Origin: Bog-756 sp963745955
GTDB taxonomy: Bacteria > Actinomycetota > Acidimicrobiia > Acidimicrobiales > RAAP-2
DNA: 64,000 nt
Direction of reading: 5' to 3'
NCBI GenBank assembly: GCA_963745955.1
Contig: CAVUZI010000006.1
Location: 186,001-250,000, forward strand
Below the pieces are notes generated by a model. The model made no database searches. It was given only the letters and a program-made list of their open reading frames with translations, and had not been told where the DNA came from. Below are positions 8,259 through 18,350 of this stretch, one piece after another (positions within the stretch are counted from its first letter, which is position 1; every line of letters starts with the position of its first letter). Position numbers and translations under genes: made by a program.

Positions 8259-9509
8259 AGGCCCTCCTGTTCGGTGCCGCGTCCCGATCGACGGGAGCTG
8301 CGGCCGGTGCCCACCGACGAGCTCGAGGCACGGCTGGCGGCGCTCCCGTTCGGCCTGCACGAGATGGACGACGCCCGTCCCATCCACCCGGACTGGGTCG
8401 TGACCAGGCCGATCCTCTCCGGTGTGTGTGGGTCGGACACCAAGCTGGTCCTCGGCGAGTTCGACGATGGGGACATCGACAACCCGATGGCCGCCTTCTC
8501 CTCCCTTCCCCACGTGCCCGGACACGAGGTGGTGGCCGAGGTGGTCGCCCTCGGACCCGAGGCCCGGGACGTCGAGGTCGGCCAGCGGGTCGTGCTCAAC
8601 CCGTGGCTGAGCTGTGCCCCCCGCGGCATCACGCCCCTGTGCCCACCCTGCCAGGCCGGGGATCTCAATCTGTGCTGGTCCTTCACCAAGGGAGACATCG
8701 GCCCAGGGGTCCACATCGGCGTGGTCACCGGTGCGCCGGGGGCCTGGGCCGAGCAGCTCGCCGCCCACTCCTCCATGCTCATCCCGGTGCCCGAGGACGT
8801 GACGGACGAGGCCGCGGTGCTGGCCGACCCGTTCTCGGTGTCGTTCCACGCCATCGTCCGCAACCCGCCGCCCCCGGGCGGGAAGGCGCTGGTCTTCGGA
8901 TCCGGCGCCCTCGGGCTGGCCAGTGTGGCCATCCTCACCTCCCTGTACCCCGGGGTCGAGGTGGCGGTGGTGGCTCGGTTCCCGGCCCAGATGGAACTGG
9001 CCCGGAAGTTCGGCGCCTCGGCGGTGTTCCCCCACGAGCCCCGGCTGACCCTGGTCGAGGCCCTGGCCGACTGGTCAGGGGGTCTGCTCCATCAGGCCTT
9101 TGACGGTCTGCCCATGACCCAGCCGGGTCATATCGACGTGGTCTACGACTCGGTGGCCAAGCCCGAGACCTTCGAGGTCGGCGTGCGGGTCCTGGCCGAA
9201 CGGGGCCGCCTCGTCTACACCGGGGTGGCCATTCCCGGACGGTGGGAGTGGACCCCCGTGTACTTCAAGGAGCTGACCATCGTCGGCTCCAATGCCTTCG
9301 CCATGGAGGAGTTCGAAGGTGTCCGACAACATGCCATCGAGCACTATCTCGACCTGGTGCGGGCCGGCCGGATCGACCTCACCTCGATGGTCACCCACCG
9401 GTACCCGCTGGAGGACTGGTGGGACGCGCTCAAGACCCTGGCCAGACCGGCGGAAAGCGGGGTCTTGAAGGCCACCTTCGCCCCCAACGGCCAGCAGGCC
9501 GCGTCCTGA
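8255..9509 (+). CDS. Zinc-dependent alcohol dehydrogenase (MDR superfamily)
   Basis: Repaired length 417 residues. Oxidises an alcohol with NAD(P). Catalytic zinc ligands lie in SGVCGSDTK and in GHEVVAEVVALG. A further Cys-bearing region, LNPWLSCAPRGI then CPPCQAGDLNLCW, probably holds the structural zinc. The Rossmann motif is FGSGALGLASVAIL. The natural start is the ATG at 8255, overlapping the SDR stop (MKALLFG), but one extra base near 8275 puts the rest in another frame; a GTG at 8274 is the in-frame alternative. The MKALLFG opening is typical of this subfamily, which supports the upstream start. It converges on the FGGY kinase gene. Confidence 0.88.
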
Positions 9510-9552
9510 CCGCCTGGTCCAGCCCTGCGGAGGTCCTCCGGCCCCGCCCGGT

Positions 9553-10982
9553 TCAGCCCTCTGGGCCCAGCTCCTCGAACCGCCCGTAGCGGAGGGATGC
9601 GGCCTCGGCCCACGCCGGGTCCGGCTCGATCCTCCGGCCGACTCGGGCCCACCCGCCGGCCGCGTCGAACGACGACTCGAGCCCGGCAGCCATCCGGGCC
9701 AGGAAGGCGGCACCGAGTGCAGCGCCCTCGGGCACAGCCACCGTGTCCACCGGCAGACCGGTGGCATCGGCCACCGCCTGCATCCACGGAACCGACCGGG
9801 ACCCTCCACCGGTGGCGATGATCCGCCGTCCCCCGAATCCGGATCGTTCCAGGATGCGCCGGATCACGAACCCGCTGGCCTCGTGGGCGCCGCGGACCAG
9901 TGACCCCGGGCCCTGGGAGATGTCGAGATCGTGCACGCTGGCCCTGAGCTCGGGGTCGTGGAACGGGGTCCGCTCCCCGCGCAGGTAGGGAAGCCACACC
10001 GGCACCCTGGCCGGGTCGCCGGCCCGTTCGTCCCCGTCGCCGGCCGGCGCTCCCGGCCCGGCGCCGCGCAGGGGACCCCACCACCGTGCCCACCCAGTCG
10101 GCGAAGAGGGCGCCGGCGTTGCTCGGACCACCGATCATCACTTGCCCCGCGACCATCGTGGGCAGGGTGGTGAGCCCGGGCACGTCCTTCCACTGATCGG
10201 TGACCACCCAGACGATGAGGGTCGCCCCGAAGATGGCCAGGACGTCTCCGGGTTGGTTGGCGCCGGCCACGATCTGCTCGCAGAACGCATCGATCGAGCC
10301 ACCGGCGAAGGCCGTCGGGGTACCCGGGCAGGGAACCGAGCGCCGCTCCCATCTGGCCGACCACCGGCAGCTGGTCCTCGACCACCCCCAGCTCGTCGAG
10401 GGCCTCCTTGTCCCACCGGCCCCGGACGTAGAGGTCGCCGAAGGACGTGGCCGTGGCTGCGTCGACGGCCGGGACGCCGGTCAGGGCATGGGTGGCCACC
10501 GCCTGGCAGTTCCAGTAGCCGAACGCCCCCGGGTGTTGGCCGACAGCCCAGCTCATCATGCGTCTCCCCTGGCTCCCGCTCCCCTCCCGGGTCACGCCGG
10601 GCGCCACGTCCGGCGCCGTGTCCCGAGCGCGGCCGTCGCCGTAGAGGAGGCCCGGGAGCAGGGGCCGGCCCCGGCGGTCGACGGCGGTGATCGAGGGGAC
10701 CATCGACGTGACCACCACCCCGGCGGCCGGGCCGTCGAGCTCGGCGGACACGGCGGCGAAGGCCCGACGGGGGCCCCGGCGCCAGGCCAGGGCCACGTCG
10801 TGCTCGAGGAACTCGGCGGTCGGGGTGCCCACCCGGTGGGGCACCCTGGTCCTCGCCAGCACGGTGCCGCCGGCGTCCACGGCCACCGCTTTGACCGACG
10901 TGGTACCCACGTCAACGCCGACGGTGCACCCTGATCCCCGGGGTCTGCTCACAAACCTGACATTCGCGTCATGACACGCCAT
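9553..10982 (-). CDS. FGGY-family carbohydrate kinase (xylulokinase-like)
   Basis: Phosphorylates a sugar or polyol with ATP. The N-terminal actin-fold phosphate motif is GVDVGTTSVKAVAVD; the C-terminal adenosine motif is IIATGGGSRSVPW. TAFAGGSIDAFCEQ and YLRGERTPFHDPELR are typical for xylulokinase-type members. Two extra bases, near 10320 and 10090, break the frame; removing both gives 475 residues, normal for the family. The start could be the ATG at 10982 or a GTG at 10952; neither has a convincing ribosome-binding site. Divergent from the 2-hydroxyacid dehydrogenase and convergent with the alcohol dehydrogenase, it fits a polyol or sugar-acid pathway. Confidence 0.85.
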
Positions 10983-11060
10983 TATGGACCCGAACCGGCG
11001 ACCCGTCCGGTCCGACTTTCCGGCTGGGGCCGGAGATCCGAGCGAGGAGCGCCGAACAGC

Positions 11061-12049
11061 ATGTCCGAAGAACGACCGAAGGCACTGGTGACGGCGGCGG
11101 TGCGCGGCCCGGGGCTCGTCCTGCTCGGGGAGCTCGCCGACCTGACGATCGATTCGTGGCTCGACCAGCCCACCCTCCGGATCTACAACGCCGAGCAACT
11201 GGCCGAGCGGGTGGCGGCCGAGGGCGCCTCGATCGTGGTGGTGGAGAGCGACCGGTGCGCCGGGCCGCTCTTCGATCAGCACCTGGTGGCCGTGTGCAGC
11301 TGCCGGGGGGATCCGACCAACGTGGACGTCGCCGCGGCCACCGCGGCCGGCGTTCCCGTCCTGCGGGCCCCGGGTCGGAATGCCGACGCCGTGGCCGAGC
11401 TGGCCGTGGCCCTGCTGTTCGCGGCCACCCGCGGGGTGGTGGCCGCCGACGCCGACGTGCGTCGTGGTGAGATCTACAAGGACGGCACGATCCCCTACCA
11501 GCGCTTCCGGGCATGGGAGCTGGCCGGTCGGACCGCCGGCCTGGTCGGGCTGGGCGCCGTCGGGCGGGCCCTGCGATGGCGGCTCCGCGGCCTCGGCCTC
11601 GAGGTCATCGCCTACGACCCCTATGCCGACGAGCCCACGGTGACCCTGGACGAGCTCCTGGCCCGGTCGGACGTGATCTCGATGCACGCGCCGGTGACCC
11701 CGGAGACGACCGGGATGATCGGTGCCGAGCAGTTCGCCTGCGATGCGCGACGGCGTGGTCTTCCTCAACACGGCCAGGGCGGCGCTTGCACGACACCGAT
11801 GCCCTGGTCGGCGCGCTCCGGTCGGGGAAGGTTTCGGCGGCGGGTCTCGACCACTTCGAAGGGGAGTCGCTGGCCGTCGACCATCCGCTGACCGGATTCG
11901 ACTCGGTGGTGCTCGCCCCCCACATCGGCGGCGCCACCTACGACACCGAGTCCAACCACACCACCACCATCGCCGAGGACCTGTGCCGGCTGCTGGCCGG
12001 CGCCCGGCCCCTCAACATCGTCAACCCCGAAGTGCTGGACCGCCGGTGA
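11061..12049 (+). CDS. D-isomer-specific 2-hydroxyacid dehydrogenase
   Basis: Repaired length 328 residues. Interconverts a 2-hydroxy acid or hydroxypyruvate-like substrate with its 2-keto acid using NAD(P). The Rossmann motif is GLVGLGAVGRAL and the signature block is DVISMHAPVTPETTGMIG, followed by MRDGVVFLNTARAAL and a C-terminal APHIGGATYDTESNHT carrying the catalytic His. Two extra T bases, near 11742 and 11789, break the frame around the NTARA strand. The ATG at 11061 has GAGGAG at 11044-11049. It is divergent from the FGGY kinase with a 78-bp gap, consistent with shared control of a sugar or polyol route. Confidence 0.87.
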
Positions 12050-12092
12050 GGAGTGTCCCCGCAGGCCGCTCCGGTCGCCCTAGTCTGCCGTG

Positions 12093-12523
12093 ATGCCCGC
12101 CCGAGGTCCCGCCATCCGCCTCCTGCCCCGGATCGACCAGGACAACCGGTTCTTCTGGACCAGTGGGTCCGACGGACGGCTCCGCTTCCTCCGCTGCCAG
12201 GACTGCAGCTCCTACGTGCACCCGCCCAGCCCCGTGTGCCCGTTCTGCCTCTCCGGGGACATCTCGCCCGAAGTCGGTCAGCGGCAGGGCCACCCTGGTG
12301 GCCTACACCTGCAACGTGCAGCAGTGGATCCCGGGCAGCGACCCCTACCTGATCGGCCTGGTGGCCATCGACGAACAGGAGAGCGTGCGACTGACCACCA
12401 ACCTGGTCGACGTGGAGCCCGACGAGGTCCGCGACGGGATGGCCGTCGAGGTCGTCTTCGAGCAGCACGAAGACGTCTACCTCCCCCTGTTCCGGCCGGC
12501 TGGCGTCGGGTCGGGCGTCATGA
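12093..12523 (+). CDS. DUF35 / acyl-CoA-associated OB-fold protein with zinc ribbon
   Basis: DUF35 proteins bind acyl-CoA intermediates and partner SCP-x-type thiolases or aldolases, as ChsH2 does with Ltp2 in cholesterol side-chain removal. The N-terminal rubredoxin-like zinc ribbon shows as LRCQDCSSYVHPPSPVCPFC, with the OB fold after it (TLVAYTCNVQQW, VRLTTNLVDVEPDEV, VYLPLFRPA). One extra G near 12281 breaks the frame. As written the frame then runs into the thiolase without a stop, but an ATGA at 12520-12523 marks the thiolase start; a second extra base would end DUF35 there at 142 residues, the usual size. I treat them as two coupled genes. Confidence 0.78.
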
Positions 12524-13751
12524 GCACGGTCGAGCCGCCGCTCGAGCGCCGGGCGGTGATCTCCGGCATCGGCCAGTCGGCCATCGGCCGGCCCCTCGGC
12601 CGCAGCGACCTGGACCTGACGGTCGAGGCGTGCCTGGCCGCCGTGCACGATGCCGGACTGACCCGCGACGACATCGACGGGCTGGCCACCTACCCGGGAA
12701 TGGGCGCGGGCACAGCCGGGCTTCGCCGGACCGAGCAGCCCCGAAGTCCAGGACGCCTTGCGGCTCAGGCTCGACTGGCACGACGGCGGCGGCGAGGGAC
12801 CCGGCCAGATGCGGGCCCTCATCGCCGCCTGCCTGGCCGTCGGGGCAGGGCTGGCCCGCCACGTCCTCGTCTACCGGACGGTGACCGAGTCGACCGCCCA
12901 GGGAACCGGCGGGCGACAGGGGATCGGTGGGAGCGGCGGCGGGGGTGGCGGCGTCCCGAGGTTCTCGGGTTTCCTCCAGTGGTCACTCCCCTTCGGGGCC
13001 GTCTCCGCCGTCAACTGGATCGCCCTGGTGGCCCAGCGCCGTATGCACGAGTTCTCGCTGACCAGGGAGCAGCTGGGCCAGATCGCCCTCAACGGCCGGC
13101 GCAACGCCGCCCTCAACCCGGCCGCCATCTACTCCGATCCCATGGACCTCGCCGACCTATCTCGGGGCACGCATGATCTCGACCCCCCTCTGCCTCTTCG
13201 ACTGCGACGCGCCCTGCGACGGGTCGACGGCCTTCGTGGTCTCCCACCGCGACTACGCACCGGACACCCCTCACCCGGCCTGCCACGTGAACGCGGTGGG
13301 CACCGCGCTGCGGGGCCGACCCAGCTGGGACCAGTTCGACGACGTGACGACGATGGCCGCCCGCGATGCCGCCGCCTCGATGTGGGAGCGGACCGACCTC
13401 CGGCCCTCCGACGTCGACGTGGCCCAGCTCTACGACGGCTTCTCCATCCTGGCCATGGTGTGGCTGGAGGCACTGGGCTTCTGCGGCCGGGGCGAGAGCG
13501 GCGCCTTCGTGGAGGACGGCACGGCCATCGGGCGGACGGGCGTCCTGCCCCTCAACACCGCCGGGGGCCAGCTGTCCGGCGGGCGCCTGCACGGCTTCGG
13601 CCTCATCCACGAGGCCTGCGTCCAGCTCCGGGGCGAAGGCGGCGCCCGACAGGTGCTCCGGCGCGGGGACGTCCTCCCCGAGGTGGCCGCGGTCAGCAAC
13701 GGGGGCGGACCCATCGCCGGGACGCTGCTGCTGACCCGGGGTCCGGGCTGA
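12520..13751 (+). CDS. SCP-x / lipid-transfer-type thiolase (Ltp-like)
   Basis: Thiolase-fold enzyme expected to cleave or retro-aldol a CoA thioester with its DUF35 partner. It begins RRAVISGIGQSAIGRPLGRS, typical for the lipid-transfer group. CDAPCDGSTAFVVS and the late NTAGGQLSGGRLHGFGLIHE strand are recognisable; the usual His-Pro of thiolases is replaced by His-Gly, as in Ltp aldolases. Extra bases near 12724 and 13150 interrupt it, one in YPGMGAGT and one in the segment before MISTPLCLFD. Repaired length is about 409 residues. A Gly-rich run (about 12940-12960) is unusual for the fold. It converges on the GMC gene across a hairpin-rich gap. Confidence 0.8.
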
Positions 13752-13848
13752 GCCCTGTGGTCCCGGCGGCGGGTCGTCGGTCCCGCCGCCAGATCGTGGA
13801 TCCGCACCGGGTGGAGCAACCGGAGCAAGTCGGTCGCAATTTCCAATT

Positions 13849-13921
13849 GGCCGAATATCGGCCGTAGGCATTAAACGACCGGTCCACTATCGCCGCAGCC
13901 GATAATTCGGCAATTCGCGAA
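13849..13921. terminator. Three short dyads between convergent genes
   Basis: The 212-bp gap between the thiolase and the GMC oxidoreductase is visibly more AT-rich than its surroundings. It holds GGCCGA-ATA-TCGGCC (13849-13863), GCCGA-TAAT-TCGGC (13898-13911) and TTCGCGAA (13914-13921). The position between two gene ends favours a bidirectional terminator, but no T-run follows, so a protein site cannot be excluded. Confidence 0.35.
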
Positions 13922-13963
13922 ATCGATCACCGAGACCGCGCGGTGCGGCAGTAGCGATCTGAG

Positions 13964-15605
13964 TCAGAGCATCAGATCGGCCGCCCGGGCGGCCAGCGCG
14001 GCCAGGGTGAGGGTCGGGCCGTAGCCGGACGAGGTGACGAACACCGAGGAGTCGGCCACGATCACGTTGTCGACCTGGTGCAACCGACCGGCCGGATCGA
14101 CCACCGACGTGGCGGGATCGGTCCCCATCCGCACGGTTCCCATGTTGTGCCGGCTCTCGGGTATGGCCGCCGGTGAAGAGGCGTTGCCGGTGCCCGGCGA
14201 GGAGGAGATGGCCGCCCACTCGGACCCCATCTCCTTCAGGATGGCGCGCAGCCTCGGGCCGTAGTGCGCTGACGCGGCCAGCTCGTGGCGGCCGGGCCGG
14301 TAGGTCACCCGGGCCACCGGGAAGCCACGGGCGTCGCGGACCGTCGGGTCGAGATCGACCCTGTTGCCGGCGTAGGGGAGGTCCTCCCCCTGCATGATGA
14401 ATGCCCACAGCCGCTTGCGGATGGCCGAGTCGGCCATGAGCCGCGGGTGGTTGGCGCCCCACGGGACGTGCTTGGCCTCCATGATCGGGAGGCCGGCCCC
14501 GCTGTGCTCGACCATGCCTCCGCGCAGCCACGGCAGGCCGGCCTCGGCCGCAGCCTTCCGCGTGTCGTCGTCGCCCACGATCATGTCGTCGTGGACGTGG
14601 GTGACCGCCCGGCCCCGCTCGGCGTAGGTCCGGAAGGGCATGGAACCGGCCACGATGGTCTGGAAGTGGGTCATCAGGTACCGGCCCAGCAGCGGGTGGT
14701 CGAGCCCCGACAGCAGCAGAAGGCGCGGTGTCTCGATGGCACCGGCGGCGACGACCACGTGGCCCGCCTCCATGGTGCGGGTGGCGCCGTCAGGGCCGAC
14801 CAGGTCCACCCCGGTGGCCCGGTGGCCGTCGGTGCGGATGCGGGACACGAAGGTCTCCGTCACCAGCTCGGCCCGACCGCTGGCCATGGCCCGGACGCAG
14901 CATGGCGATCGGGTCGCCCTTGGCGTGGATCGGACACCCGAAGTAGGCACAGAAGCCACAGTTGTTGCAGGCGGGCCGCCCGTCGTAGGCCACCGAGTTG
15001 GCCGCCGTGGGGGCCGGGTAGGGGTGGTACCCGAGGCGTTCGGCTGCCGCACTGGAGAGGATGGCGCCGAACATGGGCGCACCCGAGGGCATCGGGAACG
15101 GACCCGACCGGGGGGCGGCGAAGGGGTTGGCGCCCTCGGTGCCGGCCACCCCGATGGCCCGCTCCACCTTGGCGTAGTACGGCTCCAGGTCGTCGTAGCC
15201 GATGGGCCAGTCGGCCACCTCGGCATCCGGCTGGGGCCCGAGCACCGAAAGGAGCCGGAAGTCGTCGGGCATGAAACGGGGGACTTTCCCGTCGGCGTGG
15301 GTGCCGCCTCCACCGACCGTGGACGGGACCGAGTTGACCTCCCCCACATGGCTGTGGTCCCCGTCGCCCTCGTGGGTCCGGAAGGTCCGGGGCTCGATGA
15401 GCGGGTCGGGGCCGAGGAAGTGACGGCTGAGGAACTTGATCTCGTCGTTCGAGTAGTCGAACGACGGGCGGCTCAGATCATGGGGGTCGAGCAGGTGGTT
15501 CCTGCCCTTCTCGATGATGGCCACCGTCCACCCGGCCGCCGTGAGCACGTCGGCCACGGTGGCGCCGCCCGGGCCCGATCCGATGATGATGGCGTCGACG
15601 GTCAT
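13964..15605 (-). CDS. GMC-family FAD oxidoreductase
   Basis: Repaired length 546 residues. Flavin alcohol/steroid dehydrogenase family. The FAD motif IIIGSGPGGATVADVL is at the N-terminus; a Cys-rich segment CNNCGFCAYFGCPIHAKG lies mid-protein; the C-terminus has SRHNMGTVRMG and VDNVIVADSSVFVTSSGYG. The usual Asn/His of the last GMC motif (N-P-x-L-T) appears as G-P-T-L-T. One extra base near 14893 breaks the frame after IAMLR. The ATG at 15605 overlaps the stop of the subunit-3 gene (ATGA). Pairing with a subunit-3 partner suggests electrons pass to a quinone or cytochrome and not directly to oxygen. Confidence 0.85.
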
Positions 15606-16169
15606 GGGTTGGACACCTCGGCGTCCGTCCAGCCCCTTGGTTGCACGTCCCCCTCGAAGTCGATGGCCCGCCAGCCGGCACCTCCACGATTGCCTCCGTA
15701 CTCCGGTGCGCCGTACATGCCTTCGCAGGCGTGCCCGTAGAGCAAGTCGGTGAAATCGGGATGGTCCCGCAGACGGTCGTCCTGCTCGTCGACCGCTCAA
15801 CCGGCCGAAGTCCGGCCCCAGCGCGGCCAGACCGTGGCGGTAACGCTGCTGGAGACCGATGACCGGTCCGTTGAACTCGCGCTCGGGCAGACCGCACGAT
15901 CCTTCGATGCGCGTTCGCCATGCCAGTTCGTCGAGCGCGGTCAGTTCGTGGAACTGGGCGAAGTCCGGCGATCCCCCGTGACGGCCCGAGGTGGGCCCCC
16001 TGGCCCAGATGCGAGGTGGGTCGACGGTGAAGGCGCCGAGCAGGCCGTCGATGTAGTCGGGCACACCGGCGGCCGCGGCACCGGGTGCGGTGCCGTCACG
16101 GGGCGGGATCAACCGCTCGCAGGCGGCGGTCAGGGTCCGGTACTCGTCGTCGGTCAACCACACTGGCAT
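15602..16169 (-). CDS. Gluconate 2-dehydrogenase subunit 3 family protein
   Basis: Repaired length 188 residues. Small partner of GMC-type dehydrogenases. The start MPVWLTDDEYRTLTAACERL and the core IPPRDGTAPGAAAAGVPDYI are family-typical. One extra G near 15799 separates LGPDFGRLS from the continuation VDEQDDRLRDHPDF. No twin-arginine signal is present, whereas many gluconate dehydrogenase subunit 3 proteins have one, so this pair is probably cytoplasmic. The stop overlaps the GMC start by four bases and the P450 gene lies 90 bp upstream on the same strand. Confidence 0.78.
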
Positions 16170-16259
16170 CGGATGACCCTAACAAGCGGCCCGACGGCGG
16201 GCGTGCCCACCGCGGCATCGGGGGACGGCCGCTGGCCGGGCCGTCTCCATCGGCGCGGT

Positions 16260-17516
16260 TCAGGCCGGGGTGAAGGCGACCGGCAGGGCGATCGGCGACC
16301 GGAAGGCCATTCCCTTGATATGGAGGTCCTGGTCGGGGGCGGCGTCGAGCCGTATGTCGGGCAGGCGGTCGAAGATGGTGTTCATGGCCACCCTGGTCTC
16401 CATGCGGGCCAGGTGCATGCCGAGGCAGACGTGCACGCCGAAGCCGAACCCCACGCTCTGACGGGACGCCCGGAAGATGTCGAACCGCTCCGGGTGCTCG
16501 TACTTGCGCTCGTCGCGGTTGGCCGAACCGAGCAGCAGGGCGACGTCGGCCCCCTCCTCGATGTCGACGCCGGCCAGCTCGGTGTCGCGGGTGGCTCGCC
16601 GCAGGATGACGGTGACCGGCGGCTCCCAGCGGATCGTCTCCTCGAACGCATCCGGTAGCAGGGACCGGTCGTCGATCACCGCCCGGAGCTGATCGGGATT
16701 GGTCAAGAGGCCATAGAGGAGGTTTCCCGACGCCCGATAGGTGGTCTCCACCCCGGCCGGGAGGAGCAGCCGAAGGAAGGAGTAGATCTCCTCGTCGCCG
16801 AGCCTGCGTCCGTCGACCTCGGCCACCAGCAGGTCGCTGATCAGATCCTGCGCCGGCCGCCGGCGGCGTTCGGCCAGCACGTCGGCGAAGTAGTCGCGGA
16901 GGGCGGCAGAGGCCGCCACCCCCCGTTCCCAGTTGGAGGCCACGCTGGTGATCTCGATCGCCCACCGCTGGAACGTGGGGAAGTCCGAGCGGGGCAGACC
17001 GAGGATCTGGGCGATGACCTGCACGGGGAAGTTGAAGGTCACCTCCTGGACGAGGTCGGCCTCACCGCGTCCGGCGAAGCCGTCGATGAGCTCGTTGACG
17101 ACTCGCTGGACCAGGTCCCCCTCCCACTGCTCGAGCACCTTGGAGCGGAAGGTGGGGGAGACCAGAGCCCGGTGCAGCCGGTGCTCGGGCTCGTCCATCT
17201 GGAGGATCGTCCGACCCATGACCGCGCCCATGATCCCCTCGTACACCGTCGACGAGAAGGTCTCGTTGTCCCGGAGGACCTGGACCGCCTCGTCGAATCC
17301 GAACACGGTGACCGGCGGCGGCCGGTTCGGGTCCGCCTCCGAGGCCCCGTCGCCGAGGTCGATGGGGCCGACGTGCACCGGGCTCTGTCGGCGGAGTTCG
17401 GCCATCAGCGGGTAAGGATCACGGATGTTGCCCGACACCGTGTCCTGGAGCTCGAACGGATCGAACCGTGCGGGCGCCAGGGCCTGATCGGAACCTTCAC
17501 CGGCTTGTGTTGTCAT
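16260..17516 (-). CDS. Cytochrome P450
   Basis: 418 residues, intact, soluble bacterial type. The I-helix shows LLPAGVETTYRA, the ExxR helix is EETIRW, and the heme loop is GFGFGVHVCLGMHLA with the Cys ligand. Length and motifs fit steroid/terpenoid-oxidising actinobacterial families such as CYP125, CYP142 or CYP107, but the family cannot be fixed by eye. I chose the ATG at 17516 (MTTQAGEG) over the longer frame from 17552 because a GAGGGAAG run lies upstream and homologues begin near here. It is divergent from a TetR gene across an operator-like palindrome, and is followed by the GMC pair. Confidence 0.92.
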   Translation of the reverse strand: MTTQAGEGSDQALAPARFDPFELQDTVSGNIRDPYPLMAELRRQSPVHVGPIDLGDGASEADPNRPPPVTVFGFDEAVQVLRDNETFSSTVYEGIMGAVMGRTILQMDEPEHRLHRALVSPTFRSKVLEQWEGDLVQRVVNELIDGFAGRGEADLVQEVTFNFPVQVIAQILGLPRSDFPTFQRWAIEITSVASNWERGVAASAALRDYFADVLAERRRRPAQDLISDLLVAEVDGRRLGDEEIYSFLRLLLPAGVETTYRASGNLLYGLLTNPDQLRAVIDDRSLLPDAFEETIRWEPPVTVILRRATRDTELAGVDIEEGADVALLLGSANRDERKYEHPERFDIFRASRQSVGFGFGVHVCLGMHLARMETRVAMNTIFDRLPDIRLDAAPDQDLHIKGMAFRSPIALPVAFTPA

Positions 17517-17568
17517 GGTCCCACTTCCCTCGTGCAGCCCCTCCGGCTTCAAGCGCGGATCATGATAT

Positions 17569-17578
17569 CAAACGTTTG
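17569..17578. promoter_or_regulatory. Operator-like palindrome CAAACGTTTG (P450/TetR divergent promoter)
   Basis: A perfect 10-bp palindrome sits within ATATCAAACGTTTGTTTGG, between the P450 start (17516) and the TetR start (17641). Short palindromes with CAAAC/GTTTG arms between a TetR gene and its divergent target are typical TetR operators, so autoregulation plus P450 control is the simplest reading. Confidence 0.55.
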
Positions 17579-17640
17579 TTTGGTCACGATGCGGCGAGCA
17601 CCGGCTGAACGGTCGGTCCCGATGGGCCGCAGGGTCCACA

Positions 17641-18279
17641 ATGGAGTCGTGCACAGCCCCCGACCACGGAACCAACCGGCGACCCGACGGATCGACCCAG
17701 CGCCAGCACATCCTCAAGACGGCGCTGTCCCTGATGGCGACCAAGGGGGTCGACGGGACGAGCATGCGGAACCTGGCCACCGCCACCGGCCTCAATGTGG
17801 CCTCGCTCTACCACTACTTCCCGTCGAAGCGGGACCTGCTGGTGGCCGTGCTCGAGGAGCGGGGGTTCGTCGACGGCCTGGGCGCCACCTCGCAGACGGC
17901 GCTGGCCCAGGATCCCGCCTCCACTCTGGCCGACCTCCTGGACGGCATCCTGCAATCGATGCTCGAGGTGGAGGACTTCGTCCGGCTCATGCTGGGTGAG
18001 GTCATGCGGGGCGACGACACGGCCTTCGCCGTCGGGAACGAGCTGTTCACCGCGGCCCAGGCCTCGCTCGAGCGCTCGCTCTCCGACTGCGATCCACCCC
18101 CGTGCCCCGGAGAGGAGGCGGCCATGGCCAGGATGCTGCGCAGCCTGCTCATCGGGCTCTTCATCGAGCACGTCGCCGGCGTGCTCAGCGACGACCAGGA
18201 CCCGTCGGTCGTCTTCCGCAGCCGGGCCGAGGAGTTCGCCTCGCTGCTGGAGAAACGCCTGACCGACGGAGAAGCCTGA
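17641..18279 (+). CDS. TetR-family transcriptional regulator
   Basis: 212 residues, intact. The N-terminal HTH domain reads RQHILKTALSLMATKGVDGT, then MRNLATATGLNVASLYHYFP with SKRDLLVAV after it, the canonical TetR pattern. The C-terminal ligand domain is divergent (LGEVMRGDDTAFAVGNELF). The start is the ATG at 17641; residues 1-18 before the HTH are variable and could be shorter. Divergent orientation to the P450 with a palindrome between them points to local control of that gene and possibly of the ligase downstream. Confidence 0.88.
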   Translation: MESCTAPDHGTNRRPDGSTQRQHILKTALSLMATKGVDGTSMRNLATATGLNVASLYHYFPSKRDLLVAVLEERGFVDGLGATSQTALAQDPASTLADLLDGILQSMLEVEDFVRLMLGEVMRGDDTAFAVGNELFTAAQASLERSLSDCDPPPCPGEEAAMARMLRSLLIGLFIEHVAGVLSDDQDPSVVFRSRAEEFASLLEKRLTDGEA

Positions 18280-18350
18280 CCGACGGAGAGGGACGTCCCG
18301 GCGGACGGCCGCGGCGTCGGGCCGAACCGGGGCCGGTTACCATCACCGGG

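Noticed and set aside
9528..9540. CGGAGG-T-CCTCCG between the alcohol dehydrogenase and FGGY kinase as a terminator.
   Set aside because: The one-base centre cannot form a loop with the full stem; only a 5-bp stem is possible and no T-run follows.
17172..17999. Open plus-strand frame over the P450 and TetR region.
   Set aside because: It is antisense to the P450 and out of frame with the TetR gene, with no domain content.
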